A stretch of 64,000 nt of DNA from Ceratopteris richardii (taxonomy: Eukaryota; Streptophyta; Polypodiopsida; Polypodiales; Pteridaceae). Location: contig CM035413.1 in NCBI GenBank assembly GCA_020310875.1, positions 181,666,085 to 181,730,084 on the forward strand, written 5' to 3'. The notes beneath the pieces were generated by a model. That model was not told where the DNA came from, made no database searches, and worked only from the letters and a program-made list of their open reading frames with translations. Both the position numbers and the translations under genes were made by a program. Numbering within the stretch: position 1 is the first letter of the stretch; each line of letters begins with the position of its first letter. Below are positions 34,793 to 47,000 of this stretch, one piece after another.

Positions 34793-36859
34793 GATGTGAA
34801 ATCAGAAAAGTGTATATTTATCGGTTATGCAGATAAAGAGGATATAGATGTTATAATCCTCATACCAATAAGGTGGTTGTTTCAAGAGATGTAAAATTTG
34901 ATGAATCACTTTCATCGTATGTAGATAAGAAAAGTTTGCAGGTCATAAATGGAGATGAAGAAGATACAGGTGAAGGAGATGAGTGCTCACCTCAGCCCAC
35001 AAGAAGTTTAAGTGATGAGAAAAGTGGTTTCGATGAAGAAAGAGAGCTACCTTTCAATGGAAGATTAAGGCAAGAGTCACCTCCAAGTGTTAAAAGTAAA
35101 GGTAAACTCAAACTTGTTGAAGTTAATGATGAAGGAGAGGAAATTAGTGATGTATGTGAGTATGGAGAATCATCAAAGGTTCCTAATAAGAAAGGAAGAG
35201 CATCTACATTGGAGGTAAGAAGAACTTCAAGAGTGAGTAAGCAACCTCAAAGGTATACTTATGAATCTTTCATGAATACTCATTATGCTTTTATGACAAA
35301 AGTTGAGCAGGAAAATGAACCCACATGTTATGATGAGGCAAAAGGAGATGAAAAGTGGGAGAAAGCAATGAGAGAAGAAATGGAAGCAGTATAGGATAAC
35401 AAGACTTGGAATTTAGTTCCAAATACACCAAAACAAAAGTTAATTGGTTGGAAGTGGGTTTTTAAGATTAAAATAAATAGTGATGGTAGTGTGTCAAGAT
35501 ATAAGGCTAGACTTGTAGCAAAAGGATATAATCAAACTCAAAGATTGGACTATGAGGAAACATTTAGTCCAGTAGCAAACATGGCAACGGTGAGAACTTT
35601 GTTGGCTTTAGCTGCAAGTAAAAGGTGGAATATATATCAACTTGATATAAAGAATGCCTTTCTTAATGGTGAGTTAAATGAAGAAGTGTATATATCACAA
35701 CCACATGGTTATGTGGATGCAAAATGTCCTAATCATGTATGCAGGTTAAAGAAGGCATTGTATGGTCTTAAACAAGCACCAAGGGCATGGAATGCAAGGT
35801 TTGTAAAGTATCTTATGCTGCAAGGATACACAACGAGTCATGCTGATCCTTCACTTTATGTAAAACATGTAGATGACATGTGTGTCTATGTATGCATTTA
35901 TGTGGATGACTTGTTGATTACAGGGAATGATGCAAAAGCAATTGAAGAGATAAAAGGTAATTTGGGAAAGGAATTTAAAATTTCAGATCTTGGTTTGCTT
36001 AGATACTTTCTTGGGATTGAAATTGTGTATTGCAATGAGGGTATGTGGTTGATACAGAGAAAGTATATATGTGATATGCTGAAAAGGTTTGGTATGCAGG
36101 AATGTAAATTTTAAATTTGTTTCTACTCCAATGGAATGTAATGTAAAGTTGAGTGCAAAGGAAGATGATGAGTTGCATGACATGAATGCATATAGATCCA
36201 TGGTAGGATCTTTGATTTATGCAACAAAAACTAGACCTGATATATGCTATGCAGTGGGAGTATTGTCACAGTTTATGCATGAACCTAGAGTACCTCATAT
36301 GCATGCAGCGAAAAGAGTGTCTAGGTATTTGAAAGGTACCATGAACGAAGGATTATTTTATAATCATGATGCTCATCTAACTCTTAAAGTCTTTAGTGAT
36401 GCAAAGTGGGCTGGAAGCAAAGATGATAGAAGATCCATAAGTGGATATGTGGTAATAGCAGGAAATAAGACATTAACATGGAGTTCAAAGAAAGAGCCTA
36501 CAGTTGCTTTATCTTCTACAGAGGCTGAGTATAGAGGTTTAGCATTGGCTACTACTGAGGTTATGTGGTTTAAAAAGTTGTTTCATGACTTGAATGTGCA
36601 GGTTGATGTACCACTGATATATGGGGATAACTTGAGCAGCATTCATATGACCTCAAATCCTATTTTTCATGCTAGAACAGAATATATAGAGGTTCACTAT
36701 CATTATGTTCGAGAGAAGTCCATAAACAATGAAGTACAAGTTTCTTTTGTGGGAACAAAGGATCAAGTTGCAGATATCTTCACCAAATCCTTGGATGGAC
36801 CAAAGCTTCAAAGATTCAACTATATTCTTGGCATGAAGAAAATACCCTTTGAAACTTGA
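34793..36859 (+). pseudogene. Cop-F pol: integrase end, reverse transcriptase, RNase H
   Basis: Starts at the Gyp-G insertion with KCIFIGYADKE (integrase C-terminal block) and a frameshift, then VVSRDVKFDE from 34873. The frame runs to a TAG at 35392-35394 inside the conserved M-E-A-V-x-D-N-K-T-W, then through YKARLVAKGYNQ, ALYGLKQAPRAW and the intact YVDDLL site (about 35905) to a frameshift near 36105. RNase H follows in the next frame (FSDAKWAGS, STEAEYRGLA, VADIFTKSLDGPK) and stops at 36857-36859. Overall it is well preserved: one stop and two frameshifts. Confidence 0.85.
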
Positions 36860-36868
36860 GGGGGAGAA
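36851..36868 (+). promoter_or_regulatory. Cop-F polypurine tract
   Basis: GAAACTTGAGGGGGAGAA overlaps the pol stop codon and lies next to the 3' LTR. Confidence 0.8.
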
Positions 36869-37708
36869 TGTTGCGAACATTTATTTTATGTATGGTACAA
36901 GTTTCAAATTATGTAAATACCTTTGGGAAGTCTTCAAATACTTCAAGAAGGCTCATATTATTCATAAAATATAGCCAAAATACCACGTGAGTTGTAGAAC
37001 ATGGTGAGTCAAATGAGTGAGTCAGAAGGGAGTTGTAGTGGTGTCCTAGTGGAAGATCGATGTGGCTAGTTCTCAAAGTCCATCAATACTTTGCTTATTT
37101 GAGCACTTGAGTCATGTAATACCTCCAACCAAGTATCTACCACAAATTTAGATGTATTCAAAAGGTTTTAGATTAGTTCCCCATGCTATAAAAAGAGGAG
37201 AGAAGTCGTGATCTTATGGGAAGTCCAAGAGAGTCATATGTGTATCTCTACGCTGCTGTAGTTTTGTATGCAGAGATTGCAGAGCTTGTATCTCCCTCAT
37301 TATATATCCAAATTACATGTTTGATAGATCATTTGAAGGCTCTCACTGTCTACTTTCATATCTCAATTTTCATAATCATTGGTTTTGTGAGATGAGAGCA
37401 CTACTCTCTGCAAGTAGTGTGGATTCTCCGGTTCACCCCCTGCTGAAGGTCTCCATTAAACCTCAAATTTGCAGAGGTAATACCTCCTTGTATACTTATC
37501 CAAATTGAGTGTTCTTTGGCTCATTGGAAAGCTCTTGGTCTCTAGTTTATGTGGTTAAAATAGTTTTAAAAAAATCTAAGCCAGTAGAGAACAGTAAGCT
37601 CTGCAAGCATGACTAGTTTTCTGTGATGGAGTTTGCGAGAAGGTCAACTTGTTCCTAGGGGGTTCCACCTACTTTCAGCTATATTTTGGAGGTCAATAAA
37701 CTCCAACA
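36869..37708 (+). repeat. Cop-F 3' LTR (840 bp)
   Basis: TGTTGCGAACATTTA to CTCCAACA. It matches the 5' copy at about 95% by eye and keeps an intact TATAAAAAG box at 37187. Confidence 0.88.
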
Positions 37709-39077
37709 GTTCCTCCTGTAGTGGGACAATATCAGCTTCGAGAACATCAACCTTGTGTTGAAACTCCTGTCTGATATTATCAGTGGCCATCTTCAGTTGC
37801 AATGGTAACTGCTACGAGAATTGGATCAACAGGCGACCCATAGACTCGAGTTCATGAAACATGGGGGTTGGAACCGGAAGGGTAGGAAGGGATTGGGATG
37901 TAGAAGCAAAGAACAGATGAGGCGAAGGCGAAGATGGTGGAGAATAGTTGGGAGAAGAAGATGGAGAACTAGGGACTCCGAGAACAATAGGCTGGATTGG
38001 GGCAATTGGCGTAGCAATATTCATGGTGGAAGGAAGTGGGGTAAGAAGATTAGGCACCAACACGATTCCGGTGGGCTACTGCGTTGTCACTTTAGTTCTG
38101 TCAATGACAACATCAACCAAAGCAATCACTTCATTGACAATCTCAATATCAATGTCCTGAACATCATCTTGGGTTTGCTGTTGAGAAGCCTCCCTAGAAG
38201 AAAATTATTCAGATTCGATGGTGGACACACTTTGTTCCTGCTGTTGATTCTAAGAAGAAGGACCAGAAGACTCCGCGTGAATTGAAGTGGCGGTGTCATG
38301 GAAGACCTCTTCTTCATAGCCGACGTTGGATCCTTGCACTTGGCTCGTAGACGGACTTATACGGGTGCATTTCCGACGAAGAATTTGGAAAAGATCTATG
38401 TCATCATCATCTTCCTCATCTTCGAGCATCCGAGTAGATTCTTCACGCAATAAGAATGGAGCATTTGGCGGAGGTTGCACGGCTTGAATGGCTGGAAAGA
38501 GGAACGTGAGGATATGGGGAAGACGTGATCGTGGAAGATCACCCTTATTAACGTGTTTAATAACTGTAACACATTCACGGTGAATGCGCCGGAAATAAAA
38601 AGATGCAAAATTGATAGACTCACGAGAAGCCATGTCAATCATCCAGTAAAAGGGACGCGAAATCCCGTAGGTACGTTTTTGCAAATTCAAGATAGCAACT
38701 AAAAATTGCAATGCAGTACGTTCTAAATCAGGGCAACACAGAATGAAGTACTCATTAGATGAGTGTCGTGGGAATAACGTGGTCAAGGTAGCGAGAGGAA
38801 GGAGAGGATCATTTTCCAATCCATCCCAAGGAAGTCGAAATGCTTCAGCAAATGAGGCCAGAGTGATCACTACGTGTGTCGGTAAGCAAAGGAAAGGCCA
38901 ACTCTGCTCCGTAGCAGGTGTGGCAGCGATAGCGGCAATAATCTATGCATAAAATGGGTGACACTCCACTGAATGCCACGGCAATTCAGCGAAGTTCAAG
39001 AGGCCATGAATATGCAAATACTCACTCACTTAAGGGGTGAGCCACATAAGGTAGCAACATTGGCTAATGCTTCCATG
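37709..39077 (-). pseudogene. Gyp-E 3' ORF, globular and Pro-rich part
   Basis: The minus-strand frame passes YLHIHGLLNF (near 39015), then the open stretch 38870-38250. It includes FPRHSSNEYFILCC, FYWMIDMASRESINF and RLPHILTFLFPAIQ, an acidic EDEEDDDDID patch, then a Pro/Ser-rich linker (38060-37830) leading into the coiled coil at 21801-22607. Stops are mostly TAG. The FYWMIDMASRES segment resembles, from memory, domains annotated as putative plant transposon protein in other retroelement ORFs; this needs a profile search. Function unknown. The ATG near 39077 is out of frame, so the true start is uncertain. Confidence 0.6.
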
Positions 39078-39398
39078 ATGCGCATGCAAAAGCACAAGAA
39101 CACAGAGAACACAGAAAACATAGAACATAGAAACACACAGAAACAATAGCGATTAATAGTGAAAGAAATAAGATTAAGTAGACACACGACAGGTTGAGGC
39201 GATCGAAAACCCAAATCATCACGCGGTATTGAAATGATAACCTCCATAATTATGGCGTGCATGCATGAGCAGAACCAGTAACACAGGGCGGCGATTAATC
39301 ATATTTAGATATCAAAACGAGGAGAGTTACATTCTATATTCAACTGAAACACGGAAATAAGAAGAAAATAAGCGACACGCGGAAAAACGAGGAACACG

Positions 39399-40743
39399 TC
39401 AGCGATGATCAGGCGGTTGGTGATAGGGACGTAGCTTTGAACCATTAATTACTTTGGGAAGGGGAACTCCGGTCAAGGTAGGCAATCGAAAAGTAGCTGG
39501 TCCCACTTGCTCACTAATCCGGTAAAGACCAAACCACCGTAATTTAAATTTCCCAGTAGAACGATTTGCTTTAGCATTATAAAGTAGCACAAGTTGGCCC
39601 ACCATAAAAACTGGAGTCTTGAGGAAACGATCATGGGTACGGGCTTGCCACAATTGAACTTCTTGAAGAACCAGCAAAATTTTCCAAGGATGTTCATCCA
39701 AGGCTGTGAGTGAGGGCCACGCGTAGACTTAGCACTACAATCTCCATCGGCGTGATTGCTTCCAACCCATAAGCAAGCTTGAAGGGAGTCATTCCGGTTG
39801 CCACTTTGTATGTAGTCCGGTATGCCCATAAAACTACGGGAAGTAACTGGTCCCAACGTTCTGGAGATTCCACGATCAATTTGCGAAGCATAGTCAACAG
39901 AGTCTTATTGGTGCTTTCAGCCAATCCATTGACACGGGGATAGTATAGTGAACTAAATTTATGCAGAATTTGAAAAGTGTGCGTTAGTACTCGCACTAAA
40001 TTGTTGGAAAAATGTGTTCCTTGATCTGTCACAAGTTCCAAAGGTAATCCATAACGTGGGAATACGTCCTTCATCAGGCATTTTACCACCGAAACAGTTG
40101 TGGCTGACCATAAAGCCCAAGCTTCTGCCCACCTGGTGGCATAATCCGTACAAGTCAGTATATATCCATTGTTGCTAAGGGTGGCTGGTGGTGTTATTGG
40201 TCCAATAAAATCGAGCCCCCATTTTTGAAATGGTTCCAAAGGTAAGATAGGTTGCAAAGGAAAGAGGTGCCAATGTAATGGCTGTCCAGACCATTGACAA
40301 GTGTCACACCGCTGCACAAACTGAGTCACGTCTTTGTACATGGTAGGCCACCAAAGCACACTTTGCATAATTTTACGATGAGTAAGATCTGTCGCAAAAT
40401 GTCCACCCGAGGGTATTGAATGAGACATAGCAATAACCGAGTCTACTTCATGTGGTGGGATACAGTGAAGTAAGACAACAGTATGATCCATGTAGTACAG
40501 CTGACCTACAATCAACTGGAATCTGCAACTGTAAACTGCAATTTTTTGCCGTAGAGCAGGGGGAGTATGAGGAGGCAGACATCCGTCAGTTAGAAAAGTG
40601 AGTAACGTATCATAGTAGATAGGCGACACAAGAGGCTCTGTAGATTCTTTAATAGTTGGCTCAGTAACGTCAATTGCTGGTGTAGTGTCATCAACCCTTA
40701 CCGAAGCTTCACCAGAATCCAACCGAGATAGAAAATCTGCCAA
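39399..40743 (-). pseudogene. Gyp-E integrase
   Basis: From 40743: the RNase H-integrase linker, one H2C2 zinc module (HSIPSGGHF then RCDTCQWSG), and the catalytic core with D in WGLDFIGP, D in VTDQGTHF and E in NGLAESTNK. A frameshift near 39700 leads to the C-terminal GPY/F-like part (GKFKLRWFGLYRISEQVGPATF), ending PYHQPPDHR at 39399. No chromodomain follows. It would insert the cDNA into the genome. Only one H2C2 module is present, unlike Gyp-H1. Confidence 0.8.
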
Positions 40744-40806
40744 GGCATGTGCTGTGCCGGGTCGATGAACAACTTCATAGTCGAATTCCTATAATAATAG
40801 AACCCA

Positions 40807-42153
40807 TCAAGCCAAGCGACCACCTAAATGTTGTTGCCGGACCAAATACACAAGCGCGGCATGATCCACGTGGAAGGTGAATTTTTGGCCCAACAAATAA
40901 TGTCGGAATTTCTTCATAGAGTACATCAACCCGAGACATTCTCTTTCGGTCACTGAATAGTTTCTTTTAGCAGGAGCTAGTCCACGACTTGCATAATAGA
41001 CAGGTCGAAACCACTTGTCAGTTTGCTGCATTAAAACGCTTCCAATAGCTATGTCTGATGCATCTACAAAGACATCGAACTGACGTTCCCAATCAAGGGT
41101 TGCAAAATTGGAGCCTGCGTCAATAATCCCTTTAAACGATCAAATGCAGTCTGGCATTCGGGGGCCCAATCATACTCTCGTGGAGGACTAGTCATAAGCC
41201 GATTAAGTGGTGTTGCTAAATGAGCTAACCACCGTAAATGTCTGCCATGCCACCGGATTTGACCCAGGAAGCGCATAACTTCTTTCGGTGTTGTAGGGAC
41301 TGGTGCCTACAACACAGCTGCAACCTTATCCGGATCAACTTGTATGCCTTGCTCAGAGATAGTATGGCCGAAGCAGTTTGCCACAGGAGACCGCAAACAC
41401 AGATTTTGTCGGATTCAAGCATAACCGGTATTCCTGGCATTTTTGAAAGCAACACCATAAATTATACAGGTGCGCCGCAATTTTCCCAAATAAGGAAAAG
41501 TCATCTAGATATACTTGCATAAAAGTAGTCAGGTAAGGTGAAAAGATTTCTTGCATACAACGTTGAAATGTGCTTGGAGCATTCCTTAACCCAAACTACA
41601 TTACCGTACAAGCATAAACACCCCAGTTTGTGATCAAAGCTGTTTTCAGAATGTCTTGTTCTACCATTCGCACCTAGTTCTAACCATTGTAGACGTCCAG
41701 AAAGGAGTACATCTCATGCCCGGCCACTCTGTCTAGCATTGTGTTGAGAAAGGGGAGAGGGAATGGATCAGGTACCGTGGTCGCATTGAGTTTCCGGTAA
41801 TCCACACAGATACGCAGTTGTTTATTTTTCTTCGGAACAATCACAATCGGAGATATCCATTCAGCGTGCTCGATTGGTACAATGAATCCCACCTTCAATA
41901 ATCGATTGAGTTATGCTTTGACCTGTGTTGCATAATTGGGATTCATTTGGTAACTGGATTGTTTAATTGGCTTTGCCTCTGGTTTGAGCACTACCCGATG
42001 TTGATAGATCCGCGGATCAAGACCTTTCATATCGCGATAGTCCCAAGACAAAACATCGGAAAACTCATGCAGGAGTCGGATCAAATCTTCTTGAAATGCC
42101 TCAGACAATCCTATCTTAATCTTAACAGATCGCGGGTTGGCCTCATCACCCAA
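40807..42153 (-). pseudogene. Gyp-E reverse transcriptase and RNase H, fragmented
   Basis: Pieces at 42153-41911 and 41898-41680 (AEWISPIVIVPKKNKQLRICVDYRK), 41556-41353 with the YLDDFSLFG catalytic site, then 41276-41064 and 41031-40807 (RNase H, FHVDHAALVYLVRQ). There are stops and at least three frameshifts, so it is clearly dead. The YLDD variant separates it from the YVDD of Gyp-G and Gyp-H. Confidence 0.75.
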
Positions 42154-42284
42154 ATTATATGTTACTAACTTATCTTCCGGGACATAAAATTATTGAGGTT
42201 TCACCAGATCGTCAGTTGACTGTAAAAGTTGATGTAGGTTGGCTCCATCCATAGCAACACTATCATTTGCATCCACCTCTCCAG

Positions 42285-43414
42285 TCATGGAACAACCGTA
42301 CATGCTGTCGGACTCCACTTGTCCGCTACTGATTGAAGATCTACAGTACCTAAGGAGATCAGATCTTTATTGTTCTTCAGGAACGCCTCTTCCTCATCGT
42401 CAGATAAGCCATCCAACATGTGGACCGGCTCCGCTACATATGGTCTGGCATGAAGCTCACAAGGCTGGATGGCATCCAGTTTAACAACATATTTACGGTG
42501 ATTATCTTTGAAAGTCAATTCCTCCGCTGACCAATCCTGTACAACTTTGGCTTGTTTCGACCATGGTCGACCGAAAAGTAGATTGTAGTCGAGACTGGAT
42601 TCTGGTAGTTCGACAACTACAAAAGTCATTTTGAACGTGGTACCCTGTAGAGTAATCGAGATATTCCGTACTAATCCCACCGGATGGACTCGGGACTGGT
42701 TTGCCATTCTTACAAAAAATTGGACAGGCTCGAAAGTTTGGGTCCACCCCAATTTCTTGTAGAGAGCGGGAGTTGCTATATTCACACGCGAACCGCCATC
42801 AATTAGCACTTGAGTAATCTTTTGATTTTTATGCCAGACAGTGATTAATGGGACTGAATGATCCACCATAGAATCAGTTTCCGATTGTATTGTTGCAGTC
42901 GCCGGAGTATTGGGAGATCCAGGACTGACCTGTTGTTGATATTGCTGCCTAACTCCTGGCACCAATGCAAGCAACTGTCCCAAAGGGAGTGTAATTGAAG
43001 CCTTAGATAGAATCTCCCATACCTGATCTGTTTGAATCGTACTTCTCACCGCTTCTGATGATGATTCTACTGTTACTAGGTTAGGATTTTGTTGATTCGC
43101 TCTCTCCTTTGGCAGGGGAACCTGTGTTACCGGAATTGGATCAGGAAACAGAGTTTGCTCTTTAGCTGCTCATTGGCTAGCTTTAATATACATTTGCTGC
43201 TGCTCATGGATACCAGGTTCGAACACCTCAGCTACTGGTTGCAACTGCTTACCCGATCTTTTCTGGACCACTGCTGCTTGTGATTCCACTGGTGAGATAT
43301 AGACCATGTTGGTCATCGGGTTTTGACGCTCCTTCTTCCTTTTGTCGTATTCTGCTGCATCCTTACAAAATCTCCGGATATGGCCAATCTCACCGCAAAA
43401 GTAATGTCGAGGTG
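42285..43414 (-). pseudogene. Gyp-E third zinc knuckle and protease
   Basis: Directly after the Gyp-H1 insertion, the minus strand reads HYFCGEIGHIRRFC, a CCHC knuckle whose first Cys is His. It belongs to the gag whose other two knuckles are at 60000-60120. Frame 43049-42285 is a retropepsin-like domain: VLIDGGSRVNIAT (DGG in place of DSG/DTG) near 42815-42780 and LLFGRPWSKQAKVVQDW near 42570-42520. Confidence 0.75.
43410..43414. repeat. Gyp-H1 target-site duplication, left
   Basis: AGGTG, identical to 59785-59789. Confidence 0.95.
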
Positions 43415-43993
43415 TGTAGCTCAGTGATGAGTAGCACCTCCTTTAATGTCAATCAAGGAAGACATGAGGATGGTATGAAGACCTCGAGCAAGTGAAGGCA
43501 CAAATGTGTGAGTGAGAAGCACACTAACATGCACACACATACACACACAGCGCACACACGGCAAGAACAAAGAGAGTAAAACAATGGAATCACTTCTATT
43601 GCAAAAAAGTGCTCATACAAGCTCAAAACTACAAGAAGCTCTCTCAAAAATGAGCTCTCTAGCTCTATTTATAGTTTTTGCCTAGCTTTGGCCCTGTGCA
43701 GACCCAGTGTCCGGCTTAGTTAAAAATTAGGTTCCAAGGTTTATTTGAGGGCTCAAACGAGATCTAAAAAATATGAAAATTGGCAGGCAACTACTTCTAA
43801 GGCTCCTCAAGCTCAAGGACTCCTCGGCTTGTACAAAATGGAGCTACAAAAAGGTGAAAATGGTATTTACAGGGGTTTTCAGTGATGAGAATCACTTTAA
43901 AATGATGTAAGGGTTTTGAAAAAAATGAAGGGTTGCCTTAGTGCTAGATCTGCATGTGTGTCCGTACTTGCTTCTTCCCGTATACTGTCAACA
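43415..43993 (-). repeat. Gyp-H1 3' LTR (579 bp)
   Basis: TGTAGCTCAG to ACTGTCAACA on the plus strand. It is about 98% identical to 59202-59784, with two short indels in the CA-rich part. Confidence 0.95.
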
Positions 43994-44006
43994 CTCTCCC
44001 CCCCCT
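43994..44006 (-). promoter_or_regulatory. Gyp-H1 polypurine tract
   Basis: On the minus strand it reads AGGGGGGGGAGAG, immediately before the 3' LTR. Confidence 0.85.
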
Positions 44007-44058
44007 AGGGTCTGTCGCCTCTGACAGACCTCTGCTCCACTGTTTGATCGATGTACTT

Positions 44059-47000
44059 CTATAGGAGGTCGGTTGCCAATGCTTGTTCTTTTATACGTAG
44101 TCCCTGGACCAAATCGCTCTGGAGGGCATCCCAATTCACGGCTCCAGGCATTTTAGGTTGTGGCGTAGTGTAGAGCTCTGAATGCATTGTTTGCTCGCAC
44201 GCAAATAGTTGCACCAGGTGGGTTGGTCGTGGTGCAAATACCTCTGAATGTGCTTCCCAAAATCCCGTGGTGAACATGTCGTTGAAAGTTTGCTTATAGC
44301 AGGCATGGAGATATCTGATGCGTGTGTGCCATGCATAAGCAACTCGTATGCTTGGGGTTGTGCTCATATCATACATCAAATCATGATTACCATTGATGAA
44401 GCCCGGAATTGGAGGCTGGATGTTACGTACATTTCGAAAGGTCTTTAGCACCACTTGCATCATGTCCAAAATTTTGAGCATCATTTGAGCGGCGACATCC
44501 GGCATGGGGTGGAGGCGTGGCATCCAATGTCTGATGGTGGCGATCATGTATGATACTGTAGGTGTGCCGGTTGGGGGTGCGATTGCAGGGTAATTGAGCC
44601 ATTCTTTACAATTTGCATTGTTCTGAACCTTGATGGCGAATGCTTTCCATGGTCTTCTTCTTTGTACTGGACCAAAGCAAGGGTTATACTTCAAATGCAT
44701 GGGAGCGTGATCCCATGTTCGTAACATCTCCGGATAGGTCTCCAGTAACTTTTGCCTCCATATGGGTTGGAATATGGCCGCCTTTCTGGCTGCCTCTGGA
44801 ATGTCCTCGGGTTCGAACTGTGTTGCGAACGTAGGGTACTGGTTGGTTATGCGTTTGATCTCAGCATTATAGTCAGCCAGTAATACAAAATAGGGCTTAT
44901 ATTGTAACTCTGAACTGGTGATCAGCCGCCTAGGAGCCAAGTTCGAGAAATATTCAGACTTGAGTATAGACTCTTCAATGGTTTTCATGGCCAGCATCTA
45001 TGTTGCTACGTGCTCTTCGTGAGTGTGGCCCATCTCCTCTACCTGCTTCATCCATGTCGATGGGGGCTCCTCATATGTGTCTTGGCCTTCCTCCGTAATT
45101 CTGCCTCCTGGAAGGGGTTGAGGCTCATAATTTTCTTCAAATGTCTCCTCCACTGGAATGACTACTGTTTCTTCTTCTATGGTTTGATCAGGTGGAGAGG
45201 GAGGTCGTTCATACTGTAACAACTTGATTTTTAGTTCTGCAACCTGTTGTCGTAGCTCAAGTACCTCACTGTTGGTTGAAGGTTCAGGTTCTGGCGAAGT
45301 AGCGGCATCGACCGTCTCTTTAGGTGTGGGTGGGTGTGTTGTCGGTACTTTGGATCCTTGTAGTTCTTTTATCTGGTCTGCCAACTGATCATGGGCTTCC
45401 AAGAGGGTCACATAACCTTCTAAAACCTGTTGGATATGCTCTGAGGGGACAGCCTGGAATTTTGCAGGGTCTATAGGTGCTCCCGGGGTGTTTTCCATGG
45501 CCGCTTCTAGGTTCTCTTGGTTTTGTTGTTGTAGCCTTCGGTTCTCTTCTTGAGCCGCTGCTAGATGGCGACGTAGTAGGGCCATGTTGCGTTGAAGTCT
45601 CGCATTGCGGCCCATTTGTTCTCTGAGTTGTTCCTCCATAGCTTTGCCTGTCTCTGCATACTTAGCTTCGAGTTCTGTCTTCGAGTGTTGGAGGGCAGTC
45701 ACCTGGTGTTGTAGTGTTGTATTACCTAGTTCCAAGGCATCCACTCGTGCTTGGAGTTGAGCCGAGAGATTGCACAGCTCTGTGTTATTTTCTTCTAATA
45801 GCTTATACTCTTGCTTAAGCTGAGTGGCCGCTTCAACCATGGTGTCTAGTGCATTACTAAATGATGTGGATGCATGGGTAGAGGTGGAACATGCAAAGGG
45901 TCGGGAGGTGGGAAAGGGAAAAGTGGATGATGTGCCTATGAGTGAAGTGAGATGTGCTGATGGTGGAACAGACGTGGTGGTGGGTGCTTCTGTGGATGGT
46001 GAAATATCCATGGGATCGGATGTGAGAGTGTGTGGAGTGTGAATTGTGAATACGGGAACGGTAGGTGGTGTGTTAGTGGTGGCAGTGAATGTGGGGGAGT
46101 GGGGTTGGGAAAGGGACTTTTTATTATAGATCTCGACCTATTGGAGTATATTTACAAGGTTTGTCCAGAATGACGGTTGTGTGACTTGGGTTGAGTATGA
46201 GGTAGTTACTAGGGAAGTGGTGGATAGGGTTTGGGTGTGGGTGAATGGAAAAGGATGGGATAAGGTCTGGCTAGTAGCAAGTGGTTGTCCAAGGGCGGGG
46301 AGATAGGAAGGGTGACCTATTATGGTTTGATCGGTGGCAGGATGACCGGTGTGAGGTTCAAAAATTTGGGTGGAAGTGATGGATGTGGGTAAAGGGAAGG
46401 ATGTAAAAACAGAGGTGTGTACAATGGTTTCATGATGGGTGGATATCGGTTGTTCAGAAAGACTAGTGGAGAAGGGTTCTGAGGGTTGAATGGAAGGTGA
46501 CGGTGGAGATGGTACCTGTGTATTTACATCTTGTTCGTCAGTGGGACTTGGGCTCGTCATGTGAACATCCTCTGAAATTGTGGTAGGCAAGGTAGTAGAG
46601 ACTTCCATTTGAATCATTTTTCCTCGTCGTGGCCGTGTATCAATCCTTCGTTGATCATAGGTAGGGTTCTCCCGATAGACCATAGTCCTCAATGCTTCCC
46701 CGATCCCACATGTGTTAGCCAATAGATTCAATGATTCAACAAAATGTGAGTCTACGTTCTCGGCTTGAAGCATTTGGTTCACTAGAGCTCTATTCGCCTC
46801 TTCTGTCATCTTATGTCTTCTCTGTACCTGCTTGATTGTCTTGTATAGCCGTTTGAGTTGTGCCGTGTAGGCAGGGGCCTCCTCTTCACTCTCCTCTGGT
46901 TCATTCCCCCGTTCTTCTTCCTGATTTTGTGTGCTTGGACCATGAGGATGTTGTGCCTCTTCTTCCCAATGTACCCTGCTTGTCTCGCCCTGTGGCTGTT

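Larger units (their letters stand above)
22608..37708 (+). mobile_element. Cop-F, Ty1/copia element with inserted and deleted middle
   Basis: LTRs are at 22608-23445 and 36869-37708. Gag (23681-24653) and the pol C-terminal half (34793-36859) remain. Protease and most of integrase are missing, replaced by Cop-C2 and Gyp-G remnants. Flanking bases are CTTCC (22603-22607) and GTTCC (37709-37713), a 5-bp duplication with one change. Removing the element restores the Gyp-E coiled-coil frame, strong evidence for the boundaries. LTR divergence is about 5% by eye. Confidence 0.88.
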